This document shows positions 44,588-55,659 of a stretch of 64,000 nt of DNA, piece after piece. The stretch is from Oscheius onirici (lineage: Eukaryota; Nematoda; Chromadorea; Rhabditida; Rhabditidae), in NCBI GenBank assembly GCA_932521025.1, contig OW051468.1, positions 1,736,064 to 1,800,063 of the forward strand, written 5' to 3'. The position numbers were made by a program, and so were the translations under genes. The number at the start of each line of letters is the position of its first letter. Positions within the stretch are counted from its first letter, which is position 1. The notes under the pieces were generated by a model. It was not told the origin of the DNA, did not search any database, and worked only from the letters and a program-made list of their open reading frames with translations.

Positions 44588-46475
44588 ATGGAGATGATCA
44601 ACCAAAAAAGCAGCATGCCTTTTAACTTCGACGCCGTCTTTGCTCTGTCGCAAGCAAGTGAAATCCCTCCGATGCCGCGTGGCCTCATCGATGAGCACCT
44701 AGCGTCCCTGCCTCCAAGATCTCAGCGATATTATCGAGACTTCTCCAGCGGATGGATCGGTAGGACGCCAAACAAACAGCAGCATAGAATAAAGGCCATA
44801 CAAGCTCTGGCCGAGATTCGACGTGAAGAAGCACAACAGAAGTTCGGTAAGCTTATGTTCAGCTGTCTTTAGTCACGGTATATCGTTTTAGAAGAGTCGA
44901 AGATGGAGAATGGTCGCAAGAAAAACTCCCCCGACATGGAAGAGACGATCAAGCCGCTGATGGAAAAAGGTAGCCTTCTTCCATTTTTTTTTCTCCTAGC
45001 TCATAGCATCCTGGGGAACTCTCGCTTCGCCTAGTCTCGATATAACCCTTCCCACCTTCCTCATTCGTTCGCTTTCTTGTACGAATAACCCGACAACATC
45101 TTGCAGAAAGTTTCTCCTTGCCTACCCGACCAAGATTGTCACATCTTCCCACTTTATCTGTCCCTTTCTCTCAGAAAATGGCCCCACGTTGTTATGTAAA
45201 ATGACAAACCAAAAACTTTGACAGGGGTTTAACTTATGTCACCCTGATCTCAATCCGGAATAGCGATTAGACCACTTATGTAGTTCTCAAGACGACATCG
45301 TCCCATCGTCTATGTCACTCTGATTTTAGTCCGACATCCCCCTGATCCACCAGCGCCCATTTCACAACCATGAGTTAGCGCTTACCGTTCTTGCCTAACC
45401 AAATTGTTTATTTTCAGATCTTCCTCTAATCGTCACCCATTACGAGAGCGCTGCTCCTCATTTGGGAAACAAGTATACATCAACGGTAGGCGGACTCATT
45501 CCGCTCTATTGCACGATTTGTCATCGTGGCGGACACTCGACTCAGATCTGCTACCACAACACTGACAATCCTAAAGATGTCCTCCGTGAGTTTTTTCTGC
45601 TCCTCCCGGTTCAACATGAATTGTTTTTTAGGCTGCTACAATCGCGGAAAAACTGGCCATCTGGCCGTCCGCTGCCCCTTGGCCGTCGAAGATGGATCGA
45701 CTAATTCCGCTCATCAGAGAGATGACGCAAAAAGCAAGGCTGCCAAAAAGAGGGTCAGTTAGCTCGTTATGTTATGGATCCGGAATTCTGTTTGGTTGGG
45801 AATGAGAATTTGTGGACCACGAGAGCGTATCAACATGAATACCCAGCGAAACGACCAGATTTTTGTCGTCATTTTAGTTTCAGTGCTTTCGAATTCAACT
45901 TTTTTCTCAAGCAATGTCAACTTGTTGTTGACGAGACACATCAGGGCTCCTGTCACAAAAGACTGAAGTTCAAGAACGGGCCTGTCCCGCTAAATCAGTG
46001 AAAGGTATCAGCATTTTGGCTGCTGGCTCGACACCTTCCTATCATTAGAACGCCGATATGCCGGCTGGATGTATTCCGAGTTACTCCGCATCCAAAAGTC
46101 GACTGTAGGCCAGTGTTCCTGTCAAGAACAGTTCTAGCTTTCCGGTCATGTCTGATCTGTAACTTGGTATTTTGAGCTATGTTTGGGTCAAATGTTCCCA
46201 CAACAACAACGTCCAAATTCTCATTTCCAGTTGAATAAACTTGAAAACTGATCAGCTAATCATCAAATTTTCAGCGAAACACTACAAAACTGTCCCAAAA
46301 GAAGACGATCGATACCGAAGCTGAAGCCATGAAGAAGAACACGGTCGGACTGGAGCTCATCTGCAAAGTTATGGCTGACCGTCCGCTGCGTGAGGAGACC
46401 GAAAAGCACAACCCGGATCTCTACGAGGAAATGCTCACTCTGATGCTCGATGCCATCACCATTTCCCATTCGTAG
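44588..46475 (+). CDS. CCHC zinc-knuckle protein, 275 residues
   Basis: Five exons, 44588-44846, 44892-44969, 45418-45585, 45632-45753 and 46275-46475, join in frame to 275 residues. No named family was recognised. Residues about 5-85 are basic and helical with IPPMPRGLIDEHLASLPPRS. Residues about 150-163 form a CCHC knuckle, CTICHRGGHSTQIC. Residues about 170-183 read CYNRGKTGHLAVRC, a second knuckle in which the second Cys is Arg. The C-terminus is acidic and helical (LELICKVMADRPLREETEKH). Such knuckles bind single-stranded RNA or DNA, so an RNA-binding role is likely (inference). It does not look like a retroviral Gag: no capsid-like or protease region is nearby and the introns are ordinary. 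Confidence 0.82.
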
Positions 46476-46765
46476 ACCCCTCTTTATGTAAATTATGCTC
46501 GTTAGCCGCTTCCTGTTTTGTCAAACACCAACTTTTTTTCTTTCACGGCTCATTAGATAGCCAATTACTTCTATCAACCAAACCCCCCGTTTTCGTTACA
46601 TTGTTACGCTGTCCTTCTCTGCGTGAAATGAACTCTATTTCTCGGCTAAATTTGGGCTTTATTAAAGCGAAAAACACGTAGTTTGACTAGGAAATACTGG
46701 TCGCTAAGGCACTTTGGTGAGGAGAGAAAATAAACACAATGTACACGAGGGAAGGGGGAGTTATG

Positions 46766-49700
46766 CTAGATTTTGACTATTGGTGCAAACATGAAATTGA
46801 AAGAAAATTTGAAGGCGTCGAAAATTCGCTGCCAAATGCCCGTCTTCTTCAGCTTGGAATTTGTTAGACGTAGACGACCGTTTTTGCTCTTGATGAACTG
46901 GCGACAGTTGAGACATTCCAGCTGGAGCAGCTTCAGTTTCGGCGGATATCGAAAGATGGGATAGTTGTCGAAGAAGCCGACAAAACGGACCACGTCGCCT
47001 GAATTTTTTTTTCATTTAATTTTCGCCTGAGTTTTTTTCCCTGCTTTTCTCGATGATTTAGAATTGGGAAATCACGAAGACATCGCATCAGAAGTGGCAA
47101 ATTCTTGGCCAGCCACAAGCTTTGGAATTACTCGGTGTGCGTCAGAAGGTAAAATCAGAAAAATCGCCTAATTTGACAGAGCGAAAGAGTATTATACTGC
47201 TTACTACGTTCTTCCCATCTGTTCTCACCCTTTTCCCAGTTTTTTTTATCAAAAGAACGGTAAAACACTGCTTACCTTCATCAATTAGAGCCAGTTGTTC
47301 GTGAAAGACGTGTCCGGCTACCAGTACCAGTTGTCCTTTGCTGCTGGACAGTGATCTCTCTCCATAGGGACCCGAAACTTCAATCTCGAAAGTGTAGACG
47401 TTGTGCTCGGACAGCGAGCATTCATTGGCCCTAAAAATTCAATTAAAGAGTTTTTAAGAGAAATCTACTGCATTTCTCCTTGACTTTTAGTCCGATTACT
47501 GTCGTAGAAGCAGCGAAGAGTCTGGCCGAGACTTTCGGGCATATAGCCGAGGAGTGTTTCGAAGGAATTGTCAATGTTGACGACACGGACGGATTGGACT
47601 GTTCCCTTCCAGTTGATGGCTGTTCCTGCAAAATTGGGGTTTATTAAAGTTTGTTTGGAGAAACATTCGACATTTAAAAGTTCGTTGCCAGACAAAATAA
47701 AAGGGCAAAAGTTAAATACTCTGTCAATTTTCATTTTATCCCAAATTGGCTTCGTATTCGGCTGAGGAAAAGTAATAATTTAGTCAGTGTGCAATAGTGC
47801 AGTAGCCCGTACTGATCCCAAACATGGAACAACGCTTATCCTAAAATCGGGAGTTTCCGAACGCGGAAGGAAACTTTCAACCGAAAGAATTTCAAATCCA
47901 CTTTAAATTGCTCCCAAGTCGTTGTGTGTGTGTGTTAGTGTGTCTGTCTGTCGGAAGCTTTAATTGGCAATCAAAATGGAGCAATTTGTGCGCACAATTA
48001 AGGAAAGGAGTTAGTGTAACAGGTTTAGACGAGTCAATTGCATGGACTTTGATTATTTTTGACTTTCAGTTTCCAGACAGTAGAGAATCAAGTTTGGAAG
48101 GTTCCGACGAGAATAGCTGGTAGAACAGTCTGTCTAGATTTTCAGGGCTTTTCCAGAAAACAAGGCACATTTTTCGCAAAGTTTTTCAAAAAACCTGCCC
48201 AAGAATTCTGAAAGAAGGCAGTGTACATTTAAGACACAGACATCTGTTCATAATCACTCCAAAAAAACCATCCATCTTTCCCTATAAAAAGTACAAAATC
48301 CCACCTTTCAACTGACTGCAAGCGACCTGTCTCTGTATGCTATTGGCCGTCGTCATGCTGCAATGCTTGTCATACTGTGACCAGGTCATATTCGTCACAT
48401 CGCCCGCCGGGTCAAAATTCATCTGTCCCTCGTAGAGAAAGCTAATGGCCATCAGAAGACACGTCAAGTAGACCATCGCCAAGATCCATTTCCGCTTGAA
48501 ATTGTTCTCCGGATACACTTGCAGCTTGTAGAGTTTCGCCAGATAGGCGTAAACTTTGGAGAAGATGAAAGGCGAACAGAGGACGAAGAGCGTGATTAGG
48601 GCCTTTACAATGCTGATCTGAAGTAGTTTTTTTGATAAAAATTGGAAGAAAAACTAACGAAATCAATTGCCGATTTGAGCTGCATGACGAAGATGCTGGC
48701 GACGAAGACTCCGGCAGCTGGAGTGGGCCAGAAGAAGAGCGAAACGGCAGCGAGGGTGAGGACAATGTCGATGAAGCCAAAGCCGCGCCAGCCGATCATA
48801 AGGAGTGTGAAGGCGACATCTGACCAGAGGATTGTGATCTGAAAATTTGAGAGATTATTCTAGCACTTCAGTCTGTTCCTCGCTATTAATACAGTACCAA
48901 ACTGAATTACAAGAGATCAGAATAGGAGCCTAGAATAGGAATTTGGAATGAATAGACTGGGAGGCAGATAGTAGCCAGCAAGAGCCTTTTCGGTGTTTGG
49001 AGAATTGTATAACATGCTAGAAGTTCCGCATTTTTTACGGTGTCCCGATAGACAAAACATTCTTCGTTTGATCATAATGTATTTTTTTGAGGAACCCGGG
49101 TCGTTCCAGCGTGAAATTTCATAAACCCACTACACCAAAAATGCGAAAATTTGAAAGTCGAATAACTTTTTGCGCGAAAGAGTAAAATACGTTTTTCAAA
49201 AAAAGAAAGATGCGTCTCGATGAGCTGAGTTTTTTTGTAGTTGACCATTTTTTGTATCTCCTTACACCAAAAAGTTATCGCGAAAATACGTTTCTTGGCC
49301 GATTTTTAAAGCTACCGTAGCCCTTGATCCCAAAATCCAAACTATCCCAAAAGCTCTCAATATTTTTTTTCGAGGTCCATTACCCCCAGGAACAATCCCG
49401 GACCGATCCGATCAATTTGAAGGGTAGCTGTAGAACTAATTATAAAGGATTTTGACGCGCCCTAATATTTTACATTTTCACCCTAGCTTGTGAAACCTTT
49501 TTCGAAAAAGTACACCGAAAAATTTCGACTTGACTCGGAATCGACTCTACTCGGATTCGAATCCGAGTCAGACTCGACTCGACATGGTCCACGAGGCGGA
49601 CTCGAATCGGAATCGAGTCGAGATTTTTGACTCGACGGCCACGTATAATACTCAGCTAGGAAACTTGACTGAGTATCCTACGTTTGCATGTTATAAGGAT

Positions 49701-52700
49701 CTCGCGGGGAACATAAATGGGTAACGATCGAGCTCTTTTTTTGAACAAGCCATAATTGACAAGCATTTTTGGGCAATGTAATTTTGGCTAGTTTTTCACA
49801 AGTCTTCAGATCTCGATTAACGTTGAAAAAAAGCGAAAGCTGTATTTTATGGTAAAAAATAGTGGTCAACTTGTTGTCAAAGATTCAGAAAACTCTGTCC
49901 TTTCCCAATAACCATAGCAACGACTCCATTGGATAGTTCTTGTAAAGCTAGCCCCATTTTATAACCGGTCGAAAAAAAAAACTCACAATGTGCGGAACAA
50001 TGACATGCCCGGCTTCTCTCCACGTCTTTCTTCTCAACGAGATGAGGGTGTAGAGAACAGGAATGGCCATCAGACAGATGGAGGGAATGCCCAGTGAGAC
50101 TGTCATATAGCCTAAAATTACTCGTCTTTTTTTTCTTTTTTTCTCCCAAAACTAACTAATTTTGAACTGAATCCACGGCTCCCAAATGAACCATTTTCCT
50201 AAGGGAATGTGCATTCGGGCGCAGAGGACCGGCAAACTGAATTTTGTATATATTTTTAAGCAAAAAAAATTCTAAATTTACCACGAAATAAGATTGGAAA
50301 AGACGGCAAAAAGGGCATATTTGTCACTGGCGTCGCTGAGACTGACGAATGTGGAGAGGGCAAAGACGACAGAAATGCCGCAGAGGAGACTCGTGTAAGG
50401 AAGTTGACGACCGGCTGCTCCGACGCTCAAAATAAAAACGGCCAGGGAGAGAATGAAATTCATGTAGGGCTCCCAGTTCTTGTGCGTAATAAAGTGCGAT
50501 TCCTGAAAAGTTTTGCATTTAATTTGACTGTTTTTGATGCTCTTTTCTGAGTTCTTCCGTGTTTTCATTACTTTCCAAACTCAGCGAAAAAGTGAAGAGT
50601 TTCAAGGAGATTTTTACAAGAGGCTGCCGAACCGGTACAGTACCTCAATTTTTAACGCCTTTGAGCAAAAAATGGCAAACAAAGGAAGACACAATGTCAA
50701 GCTATCTGCAACAGCGATCTCTGCCAAATTTCGTGATTTTTTTTCGCGATGGAGAAAAGCATTGTAATCAACATTTTATACTCCACAATTTAGCAAAAAA
50801 AAACAATCGGGTTGAACCGAACTCGGGTCGTCCGATTCAAACCGGCGCCTCTTACCAAAATACTAAAACGTTTCGGCACGAATTTGTTTGCCCATGCTCA
50901 ACTTCCGACAATATTCATTTTTTACGTCTAAGACTCATAAGAACGTACCGATCCACTCCTCTCCCTGCTCCCGTCCTTGTTAAACATTTCCTTGAATCGC
51001 ATCCATGTGTTCTTGTCCTTAGTTAGACTCTTGTCGTGGAACATTCTCAACGTGAAGTAGACCATGGCGAAGAAGGAGACATAAGCTGTGAGGATCGGCA
51101 CGACTTGCAGCAGCAGCGGAACACTGAATTTGAGTTATTAGGCTAAAAAGGAGACAGAAAAAAAACCTAATAAATTGGACGAGGCAGATGAGAACGAGAG
51201 TCTGGACCTGATGAAAGGGGAAGATGGCATAGGCCAGACTGACCCACTGCTGGTTGATCTTGTTCAAGAGGTACTCTATGAACGTGTCCAGACGGCGCAT
51301 TCCCTGCAAAAATTAAATTAGTTTCAGGTTTTCAGAACTTTTAATTTTACTCTAGTTACAGTACCCTCAATATCTTTCTATTGTCAACTGTACAGTTCAG
51401 TAGCCTGTTTACAAGCTATCAGTCAAGCTACAGTAACCGTCCGCGTTCACTTTGAACAAAGATACACATGGAGCTCGGATTTTCTACCGTAAACAGTACA
51501 GTTTGGTAGATGCTTACTGTAGCTACAGTATATCATTCAAGCTACAGTAGAATCGGCCCAAAAATGAAAAATTAGCCAATATCCCTTGGCCTCTCAAGCT
51601 ATATTGTTGCGGCTACAGTTTAACGTCCATCTAAACAGTGAACGTTCGTCTTTTGCGTCACAATATTGAATTCTACAGTAAAGTGTGCCGAACTGCATTA
51701 CTTATGGGGATCTTAATAAACTTTATGCGGTTATGGCTAAGTAAAAGAGGGGCGAAAAGCAAACTCGGTCAAGTTTTGTTACAAAAACATTTTTGGAACT
51801 GGGGCAGCCTGATAACTCAATGTCAGTGGAAGAGCAGCGAAGTTGCAATGGGAACGTCCCGCTCGGTCCAATGGTTTTTTTCTCTATATCGAGTACGTTA
51901 CATTCTTCTTGTGTTCTTTTACGCATTGAAAAGGCAAACTGTGGAATCGAGCTAAGGCAAAATAGCTTCATAATGTTAGATAGACGAGGAACTCTTACAG
52001 CTGCTTATCAATTAAACGTATCAAACTTAAACTCTTCGTTCTTACTTTCATTTCAGAGAGGAAACCACCATGAAATCCTGATAAATGAATAAGCCCAATA
52101 AAAAGGTCGGTGATGCACTGACGAGGGCCATTGTAGACTTCCAGAACGCTCAATTTTAGTCATATCGAAGAAAATTTCTCCTTCTCGTGTCTTTTCGAGG
52201 CACAGAATACTAATGTGTCTTCTCACACTGCTGAACAGGGAAAAACTTACAAATTTCTTCCTCGGTCCCTTTGGCGCGTCTTTTTGCACCTCTCCCTCTT
52301 CGGTCGGGCTTCCAATTGTGCCGCGGAGTGTCTCGATAAACTGTTCTTCTGTTTCCGGCTGCTCCACAATTCCGTCAATTCTCTCTTCAACTTCGGCGTG
52401 ATTGAACATTCGCTCCAGAAGCTCTAAACCTTCCTTTTTTCGTCGAAAAATTAAAAATATACCCTCTTGATTAAGATCCGTGTCCTCCATCTCGTAGAGC
52501 AGGCGCTGAACGGCGTCCTGACTCGTCAGCTTCGGATTTTTGGCTGCCAGAACGCGGTAGATTTTACGGGCATCGCGAGCAAAGCCTGAAAGAAAGGGAA
52601 TGAGTGATTTCTAATAGAGTTAGAGGGGCTGCGAGGCGAGAGTAAAGTGATTTTTGCCTAGTCAGTAGAGAGGACTTCCCAGCATATTTTTAGTCGGATA

Positions 52701-53763
52701 CATTGGTCGAGGAGAAAGATGTGCAAAACAGAGAAAAATGAGGAAAATTACGGAATTTGTGACAACAAAACCCAACCGGATTTACCGCAACATGGTTAGC
52801 CTTTATCAGAGCTAGAGGTAGCATTTCCTTTCTTTTGCAAAGTCTTACAATCTGTCCCACTGTTCCTTGGTTCTTTCCGCCTAACAATCCTTTACCCGTC
52901 TGGAAGTTGCCATAGATCTACTCAGGCAGAGCAATGTTCCCCTTACTTTTCTAAACTCAAAACTTACTAATTGTCCTCGTTATTTCAAAGAAACTTTTCG
53001 AAAACAAAACAAAAACAACTTTCATCCGATTTTCACAAAGATCCCTTTTATTGCCAATTAGAGCTTCATAAAATAACACAGAGAGACCTGGGAGCAAGCT
53101 AAAATAGAGTTTTTGATTTCGTTGAAGCACAAATCAGGTGGTTTTCGGTGAAGGGAGTGTCTAAAAGGGCACGCCAGAAGTTCCAAGGAATCTCGGGCAG
53201 ATTTAGGATATTTTGGATGAAAATGTTCCACATTTAGGCCAAGAAAGCGAGAATACTTACAGTCAAGCCATACTGCTTACCCCCGGCAAAAACCACTTAT
53301 CCCGGGGCATTATTTTTCACCACGATTGAACTAAATGTATCGTGAAATACAGAGGCACTTTCGAGTAGACGAAATTGAGAGGTGCTAGTAGAGACCCCTT
53401 GATTGGGGAGCTCAGCTTGTATAGACGAAAAACATACGAGTCTCCTCGTCCATACAAGAAAAGTGATAACCTATGGCCGAATAAAAGTTGAATACTCAGT
53501 TAGCTACGCAGCCAAATGTTTGAATTCGGCCTTCGGAATTGGCCTGGCTGAGTGTCCAAAGCGAGAACACTATACGGGACTCCACAAACATTTCGAACCT
53601 TTTTAGCAATCGCAAGTAAAAAATCGAATAAAAAGTCACCGTCATCATCGCTGTCGTATCCACCGCCACTTCTGCCCTTTTTTCCGCTGCCAAGAAGTCT
53701 CAGACCGCTTGATGGCCCTTCGTCGGAAGAGGCGGAGCCTCTCCGATGACCACGAAATGCCAT
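46766..53763 (-). CDS. wfs-1: Wolframin (WFS1) homologue, ER membrane protein
   Basis: Wolframin is a multi-pass ER membrane protein involved in calcium balance and the unfolded-protein response. Exon 1 is 53763-53640 (phase-1 end) and exon 2 starts at 52585 with [19 protein letters not shown]. Further exons lie near 52.24-52.43, 51.17-51.30, 50.95-51.12, 50.28-50.52, 49.98-50.11, 48.66-48.84, 48.29-48.60, 47.47-47.63, 47.28-47.43 and 46.77-47.0 kb. About nine membrane segments occur between 51.3 and 48.4 kb (for example [28 protein letters not shown]). The lumenal C-terminal domain is diagnostic: [73 protein letters not shown] and [14 protein letters not shown], aligning block by block with animal wolframin. 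The stop is at 46766. Introns carry R1 repeats (47.9 and 53.0 kb). Confidence 0.93.
47895..48100 (+). repeat. R1 dispersed repeat, copy 7
   Basis: It reads ACTTTAAATTGCTCCCAAGT, TGTCGGAAGCTTTAATTGGC, AATGGAGCAATTTGTGCGCA, ending near AGTAGAGAATCAAG. It lies antisense in a wolframin intron. Confidence 0.75.
49010..49850. other. Wolframin intron with repeat debris
   Basis: Bases 49525-49640 hold a cluster of GACTCG and CGAATCCGAGTC units in both orientations. Bases about 49650-49690 match the GGATACTCAGC hairpin family. The rest (for example ATAACTTTTTGCGCG near 49160) looks like old repeat sequence. Confidence 0.45.
51310..52230. other. Wolframin intron, 0.9 kb
   Basis: Bases 51350-51640 contain many CTACAGTA/TACTGTAG units in both orientations. 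No gene is seen in the remainder. Confidence 0.45.
52975..53112 (-). repeat. R1 dispersed repeat, copy 8 (shortened)
   Basis: In reverse orientation it contains the TATTTTAGCTTGCTCCCAGG end, GAAGCTCTAATTGGCAATAA, and the AAAGTTTCTTTG block also seen at 22.9 kb. It lies in the first intron of wolframin. Confidence 0.7.
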
Positions 53764-53914
53764 CTTCTTGCTGAGTTATTATGCTACTATTCTATGCGTT
53801 TTATGGGATTTCAGTCACCAGATATCTCTAGATGCGACTAATTTTTCTGCCAAAAAAGTGTAGAAAGTAAGATATTTCATAATAAATTGACAAAAAATAA
53901 CATAACAGACGGGA
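53764..53914 (-). promoter_or_regulatory. Short intercistronic region between BCNT and wolframin
   Basis: Only 151 bp separate the BCNT stop from the wolframin ATG on the same strand. ATAACTCAG ends 7 bp before the ATG and would serve as a trans-splice acceptor. The spacing suits a nematode operon. Confidence 0.5.
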
Positions 53915-55002
53915 TCACTTGCGACGAGCCGTTGCGCGAAGACTTTTTTCGTTCTCGAACTCGCGAAGATCCGTCCTGGCCAAAAATTGCGTCTTCTCGA
54001 CGAAGCCGTGCTTGCCGCGGTTGAACGTCTGCAGTTCTTCCTGAAAATAGATTTTTTATGAGGCAAACGGCGAAAATTGTGGAATTTACTGTTTTAGGCG
54101 GAAAATAGGTAAAACTAAGAAATTACCTGAAGATCATTGTCCTGCTTGAACTTGTCCCAGTCGTGGTTCGACTTGTCCAATATTGACATTTTCGGCTTCT
54201 TTTTTAGCAGCGTCAGGGCGTCTCCGAGTCCTACTCGTCTGAAATTGGGCTAAATAAGTGGTTTTTTTTTTGAAGAGTGGCTCCTGTGAACAAAACTAGA
54301 CCAGAACTGCCAATTTAGGGCAACTTTCGAGCATGTTTTACGTTCTAAGGGCAGTTTTGCCCCTAAAGGAACACAAATTTAGACAAAAGGGCCGAAGAAC
54401 TGCTCACTTCTGTGTCGGTTTCTTGTCGGCCTTTTCAGCTGCTTTCTTCTTTTGATCTTCAATCCGAACGAATTCCTCCGTTGTGACCTCCTTTTGAATG
54501 CTAATTTCCTCGCCGGCAAAGTCGAAAACTTCAGTGACCGTCTTCGTCGTCGTTTCTACCGGCACTTCAGTTGTGACTTGTGCACTTGTCGAGGCTGTGG
54601 CCTCCTGAGAGCTTGAAGTGGCCTTTTGGGGAATCATTCGAGCATCTTCTTCCATCATGGCGGCGAAAATGGCGTCAACGTCGACAGACGGCTCTTCTTT
54701 TTTGGTTTCTCTGAAAATTTGCTTCGTTTAGATAAATATTAGCCTTTATGGTGGAAAATAAGCAAAACAAACTTTTTGGACGATTTTTTCGAGTCGCTCT
54801 TGCCTCCACGACGTCTGCGAGTCGTGATAATCTCGCCATCGCCTCCTGTCACCTCATCGACCTGGAAATATGAGAAAATGACTTTAAAAAAAGGTCTAGC
54901 AACCTCATCTCCCTCGGATTCGTCTTCGACTTCATCAACAGCAGCTTCGGGAACGTAATCCTCGTCGTCAGATGAGCGGTAATCGTCATCCTGGCTGGCC
55001 AT
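53915..55002 (-). CDS. cfdp1: BCNT/CFDP1 family (Swc5) chromatin protein, 242 residues
   Basis: BCNT proteins (yeast Swc5, fly Yeti) are subunits of the SWR1/SRCAP remodeller that installs histone H2A.Z. Five exons, 55002-54904, 54861-54773, 54710-54408, 54238-54127 and 54040-53915, join in frame to 242 residues. The N-terminus is strongly acidic (DDDYRSSDDEDYVPEA, then EDESEGDE), as in Swc5 where it contacts histones. A basic RRRRGGK block and a Thr-rich linker follow. The C-terminal 75 residues are the BCNT-C domain with KKKPKMSILDKSNHDW, FNRGKHGFVEKTQFL and FENEKSLR. ATTTCAG ends 3 bp before the ATG, an excellent trans-splice acceptor. The wolframin start lies 152 bp downstream on the same strand. 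Confidence 0.94.
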
Positions 55003-55659
55003 TTGCTGAAATAAATGTTTTCATAGGGAAAATTGAGAAAAAGAGCATTGGCCAAGTTGAGGCAGATTTGTTATGGAAATTGGCTAAAAATGGGAGTGAA
55101 AGACAGGCAAATTGGGGGACATGGAGAAAGAAAAACAGCCTCAGTTCTACGCAAAATTGCGTACGGCACGATTTTACGAACAAATACGTACATTTCGGGT
55201 TTTCATCGTGTTTCTTCATTTTCTCGTGTTCTTTTTTACTTTTGCTGAGAAAGAAGGCGTAAGGCGGGCAAATTATCTTCGGGAAGATGAACTCGGCGTG
55301 TGTAGGCTTTAGACCACTAATTTTATTGTTTCTCAACTTATTTCTATCTTCTCAGAACTTCAAAATCATTCCCGAAGCTCAAAATCCAGGCGCTGACATA
55401 AACAAACAAAAATAATGCTCAGCATTCTCAAAATGCTCCGCCCTACATGTGATATTTGAGATAAATAACACCTCTTGAAAGTCTAAAGTGAAAAACAATA
55501 TGACGAAAAGAAAGCCTTCTTTTGCACTCGTTCTGCGCCCTCATCTCTCGCCTCTTTTGACGCTCTTCGAGTGCTGGTCGAAGCCAGCTGATTGGGCGGG
55601 GACAGGGCAGAGAACATAGAGGCACATCAGCTGGTAGGAAAGCCCCAGTCTCCACAACT
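55003..55659. promoter_or_regulatory. Head-to-head promoter region of BCNT and the F-box gene
   Basis: This 657-bp spacer lies between divergent start codons. It contains CTACGCAAAATTGCGTACGG (about 55148-55167), one of the TACGCA palindromes scattered in the window. No clear TATA box was found. Confidence 0.5.

Noticed and set aside
44588-46475. Zinc-knuckle gene as a retrotransposon Gag
   Set aside because: It has five ordinary introns and a coherent 275-codon frame, with no capsid-like, protease or reverse-transcriptase region beside it.
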